From: Pedobacter sp. D749
Lineage (GTDB): Bacteria > Bacteroidota > Bacteroidia > Sphingobacteriales > Sphingobacteriaceae
Assembly: GCF_019317285.1 (NCBI RefSeq)
Contig: NZ_CP079218.1
Span: 5,084,001-5,148,000, forward strand
DNA: 64,000 nucleotides
Direction: 5' to 3'
Part shown: one piece after another, positions 1-9,777 of the stretch
How the letters are laid out: the number at the start of each line of letters is the position of its first letter
Numbering within the stretch: position 1 is the stretch's first letter
Position numbers and translations under genes: made by a program
Notes under the pieces: generated by a model
What the model saw: the letters and a program-made list of their open reading frames with translations, nothing else
Told to the model about the DNA's origin: nothing
Database searches by the model: none

Positions 1-3000
1 AAAAATTCAGGGGACCGCTGGTGGTACCTCTACTGATGCGAATGGAAAATTCTCCATCAAAGTTTCATCAAATGCCAAAACAATTGAGTTCTCTTCAATT
101 GGATTTGCAACTCAAACCCGCCCAATCGGAAGCTTGAGTGTGATTAATGCCGTTCTAGCTACTGATTCTAAAGCCTTAGGTGAGGTTGTGGTAACAGCGT
201 TAGGCGTTAATAAGGCTACAAAAACCTTAGGGTATTCTCAAAGCACTTTTAAATCTGCCGAGGTTAATGCTTCTGCACCAGCAAGTTTATTTGGTGGTTT
301 GCAGGGTAAGGTTGCAGGGGTAAACATATCTAATACTTCTGGTGCTCCCGGAGGATCAACCAAAGTTATTTTAAGGGGTTATTCTTCAATAACTGGTAGT
401 AACCAACCCTTGTATGTTGTGGATGGTGTGCCTTTAGATAACTCAACAGCAGGTTCCAGTGACAATTATGACTTCGGTAACAATGCAAACGACATTGATC
501 CGAACAACATCGAAAGCATCAGTATTTTAAAGGGTTCTGCAGCAACAGCATTATATGGTTCCCGCGGATCGAATGGTGTTTTAATTGTAACCACCAAAAA
601 AGGAGCTGCTGGTAAATTGAAAGTAGACCTTTCTACCTCAACCACCTTAACCAATGTTGCTTCTATTTATAAGCCACAAGATCAGTTTGGGCAAGGCTGG
701 GATGGTACTTATATTCCTTCTGAAAACGGAAACTGGGGGCCAAAATATGACGGACAGTTAAGGACCTGGGGTGCTGTAGTGGATAACTCTCAGTTATTAA
801 AACCTTACTCTTTCATTAAAAACAATGTGAGAGATGCATTAACTACAGGTATCGAGTTAAATAACAATATTGCCTTAAGCGGAGGAAATGAGAACAGTAC
901 GGCTTATTTTTCTTATGGTAATATTTATAGCGATGGTTATCTTCCATCAGACAACGATTCTTACAAAAGAAATAACTTTACCTTAAAGGGATCAACCAAG
1001 TACGGAAATTTCACTGCTGATGCCTCTTTAAACTATGTTGGTAAAACCACTAAATTTATCAATCAAGGTGGTGGTGATTCAGGTATCGGATCTTCATTTT
1101 ATGAAGAAATACTACAGATCCCTGGAGATATTCCGATTAAAGACCTTCGGGATTATAAAAACAAATTTTTTAATGTAGATAATTATTTTACTCCATATGC
1201 AGAAAATCCTTATTATGCCCTTTATGAAAATGGAAGTAGGTATAAGAGTGATCGTGTATACGGTAACATTAATTTAAATTACAAAGCAACAGATTGGTTA
1301 AGCTTTCAATTCCAGCAAGGTGCTGATGTTGATAATGCCATTAGCAAAATCTGGCACAATAAAAATGCACCAAGCCCAGGTAGCTATAATGATGGTGGTA
1401 ACATCGAGGGGTCTTCTAGAGCAGCCGATGCCGGTGATGTAATCGAAGGATCTGTGAAAACTTTTGAGTACGATACAAAATTAAATGCCCTTTTTAATAA
1501 GGAATTAAATAGTCATTTCGATTTAGATGGTTTAATTGGGGTGAACTATAATGATCGTGGTTCAAGAATATTAAATACGCGTATTGAAAATTTAGCGATA
1601 CCGGGTTTTTATCAGATCAACAACTCTGCAAATAAACCAACATCAACCAATGCAGAATCTCACCGCCGTTTATTTGGTGCCTATGCCTCTGCAACTTTAG
1701 GTTACAACAAATATTTGTATTTAACCCTAACAGGAAGAAACGACTGGTCGTCAACACTTCCTCAGAACAATAACAATTACTTCTACCCTGCTACCAGTTT
1801 GGCTTTCATTGCTTCTCAGGCCATCGATTTAACTAAAACACCAATCAGCTTTTTAAAATTAAGAGCGAGTTATGGTGAAACAGGTAGTGATACCGATCCT
1901 TACCGTGTATTTAATACCGCTACCAGAACGGCATCTCCATTGGGTTTTGGAACCTTGACATTTCCAATGTTCGGTGTTGCGGGTTATTCGATTTCTAACC
2001 AGTTAAATAGCAATAACTTTAAACCTGAGCGCGTGCAAGAGGTTGAGTTAGGTGCAGAAATCAGGTTCTTAAAAGACCGTATTGGTATTGACGCAACTTA
2101 TTACAACAAATTAAGAAAAGATCAGATTATCCCATTGCCTATTGATCCGGCAACAGGTTATTCTTCTTACATCGTCAACTTTGGTTCTGTACGTAACAAG
2201 GGTATAGAGCTGGCCGTAAATATCAAGCCGATTAAAACAACCGATATCGACTGGACTTTAAATTACACCTTCACAAAAGAAAAAAGTAAAGTAACCGAAT
2301 TGCCTGCCGGATTGGATAAGGTAGTATTAAATTCAGCTTACGATGCGCAATTTGTAGCGCGCGTTGGTCAACCACTTGGTGTAATTGAAGCACCCTCACG
2401 TACTTATAGCCCAAGCGGACAGGTAATTGTGGATAAAAATGGCTATCCTGTATATTCTTCTGAAAATGTAAGTTTTGGTACTACACTTCCTGATTTCGTA
2501 ATGGGATTAAATAATCAGTTCCGTTATAAAGACTTTTCACTTTCATTTACCTTAGATTGGCATAAAGGTGGTGTGTTCTATTCTGGAACGGCCGATTTAT
2601 TGAACTTCGTAGGTGCTGATGCAAAAACAACTTATAACGACCGCCGTCCTTTTATTGTTCCTAATTCGGTTCAAAAATTAGCAGATGGTACATTTGTAGA
2701 AAATACAGCTCAAATAACAGAAGCCAATACAGATGATTTTTACTACACCACATCAAACAAGGCTGATGCTTATGCTAACCGTATTTTAGACAGATCTTTC
2801 TTAAAATTAAGAGAAGCTACTTTAAGTTATAACCTGCCTAAATCTATCGTAGGTAAAGTGGGTGCACAAAGAGCAAGTGTATCCGTTTTTGGAAGGAATT
2901 TAATCACCTGGCTGGCTAAAACAAACAAGACCATCGATCCGGAGGTTTCTAACTTTGGAAATGATTTAGGAAGTGAATTTGGTGAGTTTAGAACTGCTCC

Positions 3001-3043
3001 TCCCGTTAGGTTCTTTGGCGCATCGTTAAAAGTTTCATTTTAA
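1..3043 (+). CDS. SusC/RagA-family TonB-linked outer membrane protein (5' end missing)
   Basis: This is a TonB-dependent outer-membrane transporter that would form the barrel of a SusCD complex, importing oligomers captured by the SusD lipoprotein downstream. The frame is already open at base 2 and encodes the second half of a carboxypeptidase-D-like (CarboxypepD_reg) domain (TSTDANGKFSIKV), so the true start lies outside the window. An apparent TTG start at 134 is only internal. The plug follows with the SusC signature (GEVVVTALG, then LRGYSS and VVDGVP), then a long barrel ending in an aromatic residue (KVSF). About 1,010 residues are visible. It is followed after 11 bases by a susD gene. 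The transported substrate cannot be told from the sequence. Confidence 0.95.
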   Translation, partial: KIQGTAGGTSTDANGKFSIKVSSNAKTIEFSSIGFATQTRPIGSLSVINAVLATDSKALGEVVVTALGVNKATKTLGYSQSTFKSAEVNASAPASLFGGLQGKVAGVNISNTSGAPGGSTKVILRGYSSITGSNQPLYVVDGVPLDNSTAGSSDNYDFGNNANDIDPNNIESISILKGSAATALYGSRGSNGVLIVTTKKGAAGKLKVDLSTSTTLTNVASIYKPQDQFGQGWDGTYIPSENGNWGPKYDGQLRTWGAVVDNSQLLKPYSFIKNNVRDALTTGIELNNNIALSGGNENSTAYFSYGNIYSDGYLPSDNDSYKRNNFTLKGSTKYGNFTADASLNYVGKTTKFINQGGGDSGIGSSFYEEILQIPGDIPIKDLRDYKNKFFNVDNYFTPYAENPYYALYENGSRYKSDRVYGNINLNYKATDWLSFQFQQGADVDNAISKIWHNKNAPSPGSYNDGGNIEGSSRAADAGDVIEGSVKTFEYDTKLNALFNKELNSHFDLDGLIGVNYNDRGSRILNTRIENLAIPGFYQINNSANKPTSTNAESHRRLFGAYASATLGYNKYLYLTLTGRNDWSSTLPQNNNNYFYPATSLAFIASQAIDLTKTPISFLKLRASYGETGSDTDPYRVFNTATRTASPLGFGTLTFPMFGVAGYSISNQLNSNNFKPERVQEVELGAEIRFLKDRIGIDATYYNKLRKDQIIPLPIDPATGYSSYIVNFGSVRNKGIELAVNIKPIKTTDIDWTLNYTFTKEKSKVTELPAGLDKVVLNSAYDAQFVARVGQPLGVIEAPSRTYSPSGQVIVDKNGYPVYSSENVSFGTTLPDFVMGLNNQFRYKDFSLSFTLDWHKGGVFYSGTADLLNFVGADAKTTYNDRRPFIVPNSVQKLADGTFVENTAQITEANTDDFYYTTSNKADAYANRILDRSFLKLREATLSYNLPKSIVGKVGAQRASVSVFGRNLITWLAKTNKTIDPEVSNFGNDLGSEFGEFRTAPPVRFFGASLKVSF

Positions 3044-3054
3044 TCTATCTCGTA

Positions 3055-4530
3055 ATGAAAAATAATCATATAAAATATAAAACGCTGATGTTATCAGCAG
3101 TGGTGTTTCTTGCTTTTGGATGTAAGAAAACACTTGATATTAACGTAAGTCCAAACAACCCCTTAATTGAAACCACTACCCCTGAAGTATTATTTCCTTC
3201 GGCAGTGGCTTCTACAGCAGGACGTGTTGGTGGCGAACTCACCATTCTGGGCGGCATATGGTCGCAGTATTACACACAGGCAAATGCGTCAAACCAGTAC
3301 AAAACCATTGACGCTTATGCGCTAACCCGTAACGACTTGAATGGCAGTTATAATGAACTGTTTTCTGGGGCTTTGGCCGATTATCAATTGGCTATAAATT
3401 TAGCTGTAGCCAAAAGTGATTGGCGTTATAATTTAATGGCGACGGTAATGAAAGCTTATACCTATCAGGTATTGGTAGATTTATACGATAAAGTTCCTTA
3501 TACCGAAGCGCTAAAAGGCCTTGATAACCTGCAGCCAAAATTCGACGATGGTTATACCGTTTATGTAGGCTTACTTGCCGAAATAAATGCAGCCCTGGCC
3601 AAAGATTATTTAAGTGTTCCATTAAACAGCGACCAGCAAAAAACAGATTTTCTTTTTGGTGGTGATATGGATCTCTGGACTAAATTTGCAAACACCCTAA
3701 AGTTAAAAATGTATTTAAGGATGGTTAATGCAAAACCTGCAGAAGCACAAGCCGGCATTACGAAACTATATACCGATGGTGCAAACTTTTTAACTACCGG
3801 CGCTGGCATTGCTACGTTTGAGGGTACGCCTGATAACAGTAATCCTTTTTATGAATACAATGTTCGCCGTTTAAATACCACTACCAATTTAAGGGCAAGT
3901 AAAACCTTTACCAGCTGGTTGGTGGAAAACAATGATCCAAGGGTTAATTATTATTTTGGAACCGCTAACCCGGTGCCGATGAATCAAGGTGATTATACTG
4001 CTACCGCAGTTGAACAGCCTACTTATGCAGGCGCAACCGTTTTTGCACAAACAGCTAAAGATCCGGTTTGGTTTATTTCTGCTGCAGAATCTTACTGGAT
4101 GCAGGCTGAGGCGTTGGAGCGTTATTTTGGAGGAGCAGGTGCTGAGGCGATGTATCAGAATGGTGTTAGAGCAGCTTTTGCCCAGGTTGGATTAGGAGAT
4201 GAAATTCCTTCTGATTACTTGAAATACCCAACAAGTGCCACCTTTGAGGAAAAGCTAAAGCAAATTATTGTTCAGAAATGGGCCTCTTTTGCGGGTTCAC
4301 ATAGCCTGGAGGCATTTTTTGAGCAACAACGTACCGGATACCCTAAAAAAAGTGCTGTGTATTCAACTGACCTCGACAACTATGTTCCTGGCGAATGGGT
4401 ATTTTCAAAAAATGGCGTTACTGCTGGCTTGTTGCCTAAACGTTTGGTATTTCCGGCATCATCAAGAGATAGAAACAGCAACACGCCTGCAGAGGTGCCA
4501 ATTACAACTAAAGTTTGGTGGGGTAAATAG
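3055..4530 (+). CDS. SusD/RagB-family nutrient-binding outer membrane lipoprotein
   Basis: This 491-residue surface lipoprotein would act as the hinged lid of the SusC barrel upstream. The N-terminus has a signal peptide with lipobox LAFGC followed by KK, giving an acylated Cys near residue 23. The body has the helix-rich, TPR-like composition of the SusD-like_2 group (start of the mature part TLDINVSPNNP, C-terminal RLVFPASSRDRN), a subgroup often found with peptide or unknown-substrate SusC proteins. It lies 11 bases after susC and 20 bases before the next lipoprotein gene, so all four genes to 5703 should be one operon. The ligand is unknown. Confidence 0.93.
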   Translation: MKNNHIKYKTLMLSAVVFLAFGCKKTLDINVSPNNPLIETTTPEVLFPSAVASTAGRVGGELTILGGIWSQYYTQANASNQYKTIDAYALTRNDLNGSYNELFSGALADYQLAINLAVAKSDWRYNLMATVMKAYTYQVLVDLYDKVPYTEALKGLDNLQPKFDDGYTVYVGLLAEINAALAKDYLSVPLNSDQQKTDFLFGGDMDLWTKFANTLKLKMYLRMVNAKPAEAQAGITKLYTDGANFLTTGAGIATFEGTPDNSNPFYEYNVRRLNTTTNLRASKTFTSWLVENNDPRVNYYFGTANPVPMNQGDYTATAVEQPTYAGATVFAQTAKDPVWFISAAESYWMQAEALERYFGGAGAEAMYQNGVRAAFAQVGLGDEIPSDYLKYPTSATFEEKLKQIIVQKWASFAGSHSLEAFFEQQRTGYPKKSAVYSTDLDNYVPGEWVFSKNGVTAGLLPKRLVFPASSRDRNSNTPAEVPITTKVWWGK

Positions 4531-4550
4531 TGTTTATAATTGATAAAGAG

Positions 4551-5204
4551 ATGAAAAGATATTTAATAATAATCATATTGGGGGTTATAAGCATGACTTA
4601 TAGCTCTTGCAAAAAAGAGTCCTTTGATTACCCGGAAGGTTATGTAGGTATTTCTAAAATAACGGTGTTCCCAATCATTACCATGAAAGGTGATAAATAT
4701 GTAGCAGTAGCAAAAGGAGCAACCTATACTGATGCCGGTGCAACAGCTGCGGCAGGTACAAGCAACATCGAAGTGAAAGTTACAGGATTACCAAATACGG
4801 CTACGGCTGGTGTATATTTAATTACCTATTCGGCTACAAATGCCGATGGTTTTTCAGCCACAACAACCAGGTCGGTAGTGGTTTATGATACCAAAGCCGA
4901 TGCTTTAGCTAACGATTTTTCAGGAGATTATTTAAGAGCTGCTACAGGAACCATTACCAAATGGACCAAATTAGCACCTGGCGCTTATCTGGTGAATAAT
5001 CCAGGCGGTGCTGCAACGGGTACATCTGTTAATGTAATTGCAATAAACCCTACAGGCAGCTTAATCGATATTCCACAACAAAATACAGATAGCGGTCCCT
5101 GGGGATCAAATACAGAGAGTAAAAATTTAGTTTCTGGTAATTATTCCTGGGCAGTAGAGAATCCAGGTTACGGTACGGCAGTTAGAACCTTTGTTAAACA
5201 ATAA
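4551..5204 (+). CDS. SusCD-associated lipoprotein with Ig-like (DUF5012/DUF5011-type) domain
   Basis: A 217-residue surface lipoprotein. I chose the ATG at 4551 over an upstream GTG at 4530, because the ATG opens directly onto a signal peptide with lipobox Y-S-S-C-K-K. Residues of roughly 50-125 read as an immunoglobulin-like domain of the DUF5011/DUF5012 kind (ATYTDAGATA, GVYLITYSATNADG, RSVVVYD). The C-terminal part is unassigned. Genes of this type commonly sit third in SusCD operons and are thought to help display or bind the substrate, but no ligand is evident here. Its end overlaps nothing and the next gene starts 10 bases later. Confidence 0.8.
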   Translation: MKRYLIIIILGVISMTYSSCKKESFDYPEGYVGISKITVFPIITMKGDKYVAVAKGATYTDAGATAAAGTSNIEVKVTGLPNTATAGVYLITYSATNADGFSATTTRSVVVYDTKADALANDFSGDYLRAATGTITKWTKLAPGAYLVNNPGGAATGTSVNVIAINPTGSLIDIPQQNTDSGPWGSNTESKNLVSGNYSWAVENPGYGTAVRTFVKQ

Positions 5205-5214
5205 TTATAAAACG

Positions 5215-5703
5215 ATGAAAAAATATTTTTATATACTAACCCTTTTTGTACTAAGCATATCTGCTTGTAAAAAAGACGAGCCTGTTGGCGGCACAGCAGT
5301 ACAAGATCTGTCTGGTGAGTGGTGGGTACAGATTGACGGTGAAGGTGATTATTATGGCGTATCTACCTACAATACCGCTGATAATTCATCAAGCGTAATG
5401 TGGTTAAATCTGACTAATTTAAAGGGAGATGCTGATAATACCGTTTTTGGTAAGGTAAATGTAAACTTGGATAGCAAAACATTTAGCGGACAAAATATTG
5501 CTAATGCAGGCACATATCCTGGAGGCTTAACATTTACGGTAACTAATGGAAAAATAACACCTAATGGCGCTGTTGGCCCATCATCTAAAGCACAAACTGA
5601 TGCGATATCATTGGATGTTGTTTTTTCAGATGATGAAACCCCTGGTACGGTTTATCACCTTAAAGGTTACCACCGCACTAAATTTGTTGGCGACGATCAT
5701 TAA
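5215..5703 (+). CDS. Lipid_bd-like SusCD-associated lipoprotein
   Basis: A 162-residue lipoprotein with signal peptide and lipobox S-I-S-A-C-K-K. An in-frame TTG at 5191 overlaps the previous gene. I prefer the ATG at 5215, which opens directly onto the signal peptide. The mature part (DLSGEWWVQI, ITPNGAVGPSS, HLKGYHRTKF) resembles the Pfam Lipid_bd family, small beta-sandwich or lipocalin-like proteins found as the last gene of some SusCD operons. Despite the family name, the ligand in these operons is not established. It is followed by a strong hairpin terminator at 5761, which closes the operon. Confidence 0.72.
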   Translation: MKKYFYILTLFVLSISACKKDEPVGGTAVQDLSGEWWVQIDGEGDYYGVSTYNTADNSSSVMWLNLTNLKGDADNTVFGKVNVNLDSKTFSGQNIANAGTYPGGLTFTVTNGKITPNGAVGPSSKAQTDAISLDVVFSDDETPGTVYHLKGYHRTKFVGDDH

Positions 5704-5760
5704 CCCAATGTTGGGGCGTCAAAATTTTTAGGAGACGTAAAGTCCTTTAAAGATAGTACA

Positions 5761-5798
5761 AAAAGGAGCATAAGACTACGGTTTTATGCTCCTTTTTT
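5761..5798 (+). terminator. Rho-independent terminator of the first SusCD operon
   Basis: Arms AAAAGGAGCATAA and TTATGCTCCTTTT pair perfectly over 13 bp around a 10-base loop and run into a T tract. Confidence 0.88.
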
Positions 5799-6446
5799 AT
5801 TATTTGAAGGTGCCAGAAACTTTTAAGTTGTTTCATCAAAAACTCCATTTATCCGATTTTTTCTCTAGACCTGCTTCATTAACTTATGAACCTCAGTTTA
5901 ATTATTAATACTCCTTTAAAAGTATACTACATACATTTTCGTTCATAGCGTCACCCTGATCCGATAGCTATCGGATTTATTTTAGGGCCCATTTAGCAGG
6001 GAAGATGCTGACCATGGACTAGCTGCAGGACAACTTAAAATACTATTCTACTTGTAAAATAAATTAAGCATGGCGATCGCGCTAGTTTCATTGGCTTAAA
6101 ATTGGTTATTATAAATAAATATTAATCGAATTGAGGTAATTAGGAAATCGGACTGTACCGTTTTGAAATGGTGCCTTAGTTCAGGTACTACAACAACCAT
6201 GCTTCTATTAAGCTAATAAAAGATTTTATAGCTTATGAACAATGTAAATATGGCCATACAATGCAAGATCCGGCAATTTAAACCACAATGATTTTGGCAC
6301 GGTTTTTTTAAATCTAAATAATGCTGTTGCAGCCAGTTAACGTCAATTTCTGCTCATTTAGGGATAAAATATGATTATAATAACCAACAGTCTCGCGCAT
6401 TCTGTAGAAAATTTCCCCAATCCGCCTTTTTAATCAGACATTATTA
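5799..6446. other. Intergenic region without a recognisable gene
   Basis: About 650 bases with many stops in all frames. It contains an 18-bp perfect palindrome (ATCCGATAGCTATCGGAT at 5959-5976) after GCGTCACCCTGA, which looks like a dispersed repeat of the kind common in Pedobacter-type genomes. I see no intact coding region. Confidence 0.55.
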
Positions 6447-6479
6447 TTGTCAAAATAAAGTCATTATGTAGTAAATTTG
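6447..6479 (+). promoter_or_regulatory. Candidate Bacteroidota sigma-ABfr-type promoter for the second SusCD operon
   Basis: TAAATTTG at 6472-6479 fits the TAnnTTTG -7 consensus of Bacteroidota, with a TTG at 6447-6449 in the -33 region. It would give a leader of about 75 bases before the ATG at 6560. Confidence 0.5.
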
Positions 6480-6559
6480 TTAAATTTTGTTAAATTATTA
6501 CTCAGCTCTATTATATTAGCGGTTTAAATAAATAATCATTAACTAACCTATTTCAAATT

Positions 6560-9500
6560 ATGAAAAAACTTCTACAAAGTTTGTTCATACTTATGTTCAT
6601 TGCTATTACAGCAATGGCACAAGAAAGAACAATCACTGGTACAGTTACATCAAAGGACGATGGATTACCAATTCCTGGTGTAAGTGTTACGATTACTGGA
6701 GCTAAAAGCGGAACACAGACTTCTGCTGATGGTAAATTCAGTCTTAATGTACCATCGGGTACTTCAAGTTTAAAATTTTCGTTCTTGGGTTTTCAAACTC
6801 AAACTGTTGCCATTCCAGCTAGTGGCATTTTACGAGTTTCTTTAGCTTCTGATCAACAACAACTTGGTGAAGTTGTAATTACTGGTGCATTAGGAATTCA
6901 AAGACAGAAAAAAGAACTTGGATATGCCGCTACCTCTGTTAACAATGAAACAATAACTGCTGGAAATGCAGTAAACGTTGCAAATGGTTTACAGGGAAAG
7001 GTTTCTGGTTTAAATATTACTACAACCAACAGTGGTGTATTTGAAAACGTTAAAATAAACTTACGTGGTATCCGTTCACTAACTGGTAACAATAACCCAT
7101 TATTGTTGTTAGATGGAGTTCAATCTGATATCAATTACCTTTCTTCATTGAACCCAAATGATATCGAAGATGTAACTGTTTTAAAAGGTTCTGCTGGTGC
7201 AGCTGTTTATGGATCTGATGCAAGAAATGGAGTAATCATTGTAACTACTAAAAAAGGTACGAAAGATGGAAAGCCTGTTGTAACAGTTAGTAATTCAACT
7301 CAATTTCAATCAATAAGCTTTTTTCCTAAATTTCAAGAAAAATTTGGTTTAGGTGGTGGTGGTAACAACGCTGTTGGTGGCCAGTACACTCCTATCGAAA
7401 ACTGGTCATGGGGTCCTGCTTATGATGGTTCAACAATTGATATCGGTCCAGATTTAACTGGAGTTGTAGATCCTCGTTTTGGTCCTTTAACTACTCAAAC
7501 AGAAACATATAGCAATAAAGACTCAAGAAAGGATTTCTTTAACACTGGTTCTGTTATACAGAACGATGTTTCTTATGGAGATAAAAACTTCTTCTTAAGC
7601 TTACAGGATGCAAATATTAAAGGTATTGTTCCGGATGATAAAAATCGTAGAACAGGTATCCGTTTAAATGCATCAAGAGAATATGGTAGGTTAAAAGTTG
7701 CTTTGAACACGAATTATATTCAACAAAACTATAATCTGTTTGATTCAGAAGGTATGGCTGATTTTAACTCTTCTCAAAATGTGGGATTAAATCAGGGTTT
7801 AATGAACTTATTGTTCAATACTGCCGGATACATCGATTTACAGAAATACAAGGATTTTGAAAACAATCCTTATGCTTCATATAATTACTATTATACTGAT
7901 TATGGCTTAAACCCATATTTTGCAATTGATAATTTTAGAAAAACAGGAAGAAGAGCAGATTTTCTTGCTAATTTAAACTTAGAATTTAAAGTTGCTGATT
8001 GGATGTCGTTAAACTATAGAGCCGGTTTAACCTCTCAATCAACTGATGAGCGCAGGATTTCTAAAGGCGAAACGCCTAATTCTTTTGGTACAGCCACTAG
8101 AGGTTTCAATCCTATCGCTTCTAACCTGGAAGAACGTTCTTTCAGATCTCAGAGATTATCATCTGAATTGTTTGCGAACTTTAACAAACAGATTAGCGAT
8201 GATTTTAAAATTACAGGTGTTTTAGGTACTTACCTTCGTGGTGATAATGGCCGTGATACCCGTGTTGGAGCTGTATCTTTAGTTGTACCTGATTTAAATA
8301 ATATTTCTCAGCGTACGGGTAATTTAACTGGCTCTTCTCCTTTCAGACAAACCAGGTTATTTGCTTTATATGGTAGTGCTGCATTAAGCTATAAAGGATG
8401 GGCAAACGTAGAGGTTACTGGACGTAACGAAAAAACATCAGTTTTAAGTGACGACAATAGTTCATACTTCTACCCAGGAGTAAGTGCATCATTCGTATTA
8501 ACAGATGCAATTGAAGCATTAAAAAACAGCAATATTCTTTCATATCTGAAACTAAGGGGTGGCTGGAATAAAACAGCGAATGCTGATATAACTGCTTATT
8601 CTTTAGCTGCAACTTTCTCGCAAGATGGTGGTTTCCCTTATGGTACTGTACCAGGTTATGCAGCTGATAATACTGTTTACGATCCACTTTTAAAACCAGA
8701 ATTTATTCAAAACACTGAGGTGGGTATCGAGGCAGGTTTTTTAAAGAACAGAATTAATATTGAGGCAACTTATTTCCGTCAGAATATGACTGATCAGATT
8801 GTTCCGATCAACTTATCTTCTGCAACTGGTTATACTACAGCAAACGTAAATGCAGCGTCATTTATTAATAAAGGTTTCGAATTAGATTTAGGATTAACAC
8901 CTTTGGTAAATTTAGGTGAGGTTCGTATTAACTTCAAAGCAAATGCAACCTATAACACCAGTGACGTTACTCAAATCTATCCTGGATTGGACCAAATTTC
9001 AATTGGAGGATATACCTATGCAGGTAACTATGCAATTAAAGGTTATCCGGCTTTCGTAATCAGAGCTACAGATTACGTTAGAGATTCAGAAGGAAGAGTA
9101 ATCGTGAATTCACTTACAGGTGCCCCTACTGCTGACCCAAATACAAAAATTTATGGTAATACACTTCCTAAATGGATTGTTGGTTTAAATCCATCTATCC
9201 GTTGGAAAGGTCTAAATATCTCTGCGTTGTTCGAATACAAAGGCGGTTATATGAACTACAATGATATTGGTAATGCAATGTCTTGGACTGGTGTATCGGC
9301 ACTGTCTGGAATTAATAACCGCGAAAGATTTATTTTCCCTAATTCTTCTGTGTTAGTTAACGGACAATATGTATCCAATACGAATGTAACCCTTAATAAC
9401 CCAGAAACATTTTTTACTGGTGTTGCCAGAAGTGTTGCTACCAATTACATTACTAGTGCTGCTTCATGGAGATTCCGTGAGTTATCAGTAGGATATGATA

Positions 9501-9754
9501 TCCCGGTATCTATTTTTGGTAGTCAAAAGGTTATTAAAGCACTAAACGTTGCATTAACCGGAAGAAATTTAGCATTATGGTTACCTAAATCAAATCAGTA
9601 CACAGATCCTGATTTTACATTTAGCCCTGCTGCTGCAAATTTTGGAAATGGCAGTACAACTGGTGTTACTTCAGGTAATCAAGCAGGTATAAGTAATTCG
9701 TCAATCAATCCTCCAACCAGAACTATTGGTGGAAACATTACGATTACATTTTAA
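6560..9754 (+). CDS. SusC/RagA-family TonB-linked outer membrane protein
   Basis: A complete 1,064-residue SusC-type transporter. A Sec signal peptide covers about residues 1-20 (cut before QERTITG), a carboxypeptidase-D-like domain about 23-105, and the plug starts with GEVVITGALG and carries LRGIRSLTGN and LLLDGVQ. The rest is the 22-strand barrel, ending ITITF. The first 30 bases of the gene are identical to those of the susC genes at 13,980 and 18,833. The partner SusD gene starts 23 bases downstream. As for the other pairs here, nothing in the operon reveals the substrate, because no degrading enzyme is encoded. Confidence 0.96.
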   Translation: MKKLLQSLFILMFIAITAMAQERTITGTVTSKDDGLPIPGVSVTITGAKSGTQTSADGKFSLNVPSGTSSLKFSFLGFQTQTVAIPASGILRVSLASDQQQLGEVVITGALGIQRQKKELGYAATSVNNETITAGNAVNVANGLQGKVSGLNITTTNSGVFENVKINLRGIRSLTGNNNPLLLLDGVQSDINYLSSLNPNDIEDVTVLKGSAGAAVYGSDARNGVIIVTTKKGTKDGKPVVTVSNSTQFQSISFFPKFQEKFGLGGGGNNAVGGQYTPIENWSWGPAYDGSTIDIGPDLTGVVDPRFGPLTTQTETYSNKDSRKDFFNTGSVIQNDVSYGDKNFFLSLQDANIKGIVPDDKNRRTGIRLNASREYGRLKVALNTNYIQQNYNLFDSEGMADFNSSQNVGLNQGLMNLLFNTAGYIDLQKYKDFENNPYASYNYYYTDYGLNPYFAIDNFRKTGRRADFLANLNLEFKVADWMSLNYRAGLTSQSTDERRISKGETPNSFGTATRGFNPIASNLEERSFRSQRLSSELFANFNKQISDDFKITGVLGTYLRGDNGRDTRVGAVSLVVPDLNNISQRTGNLTGSSPFRQTRLFALYGSAALSYKGWANVEVTGRNEKTSVLSDDNSSYFYPGVSASFVLTDAIEALKNSNILSYLKLRGGWNKTANADITAYSLAATFSQDGGFPYGTVPGYAADNTVYDPLLKPEFIQNTEVGIEAGFLKNRINIEATYFRQNMTDQIVPINLSSATGYTTANVNAASFINKGFELDLGLTPLVNLGEVRINFKANATYNTSDVTQIYPGLDQISIGGYTYAGNYAIKGYPAFVIRATDYVRDSEGRVIVNSLTGAPTADPNTKIYGNTLPKWIVGLNPSIRWKGLNISALFEYKGGYMNYNDIGNAMSWTGVSALSGINNRERFIFPNSSVLVNGQYVSNTNVTLNNPETFFTGVARSVATNYITSAASWRFRELSVGYDIPVSIFGSQKVIKALNVALTGRNLALWLPKSNQYTDPDFTFSPAAANFGNGSTTGVTSGNQAGISNSSINPPTRTIGGNITITF

Positions 9755-9777
9755 TAACAATATTAAATAGGACAGAA

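Noticed and set aside
134..136. TTG as the start of the first susC gene
   Set aside because: The same frame is open to base 2 and encodes carboxypeptidase-D-like sequence, so the real start is upstream of the window.
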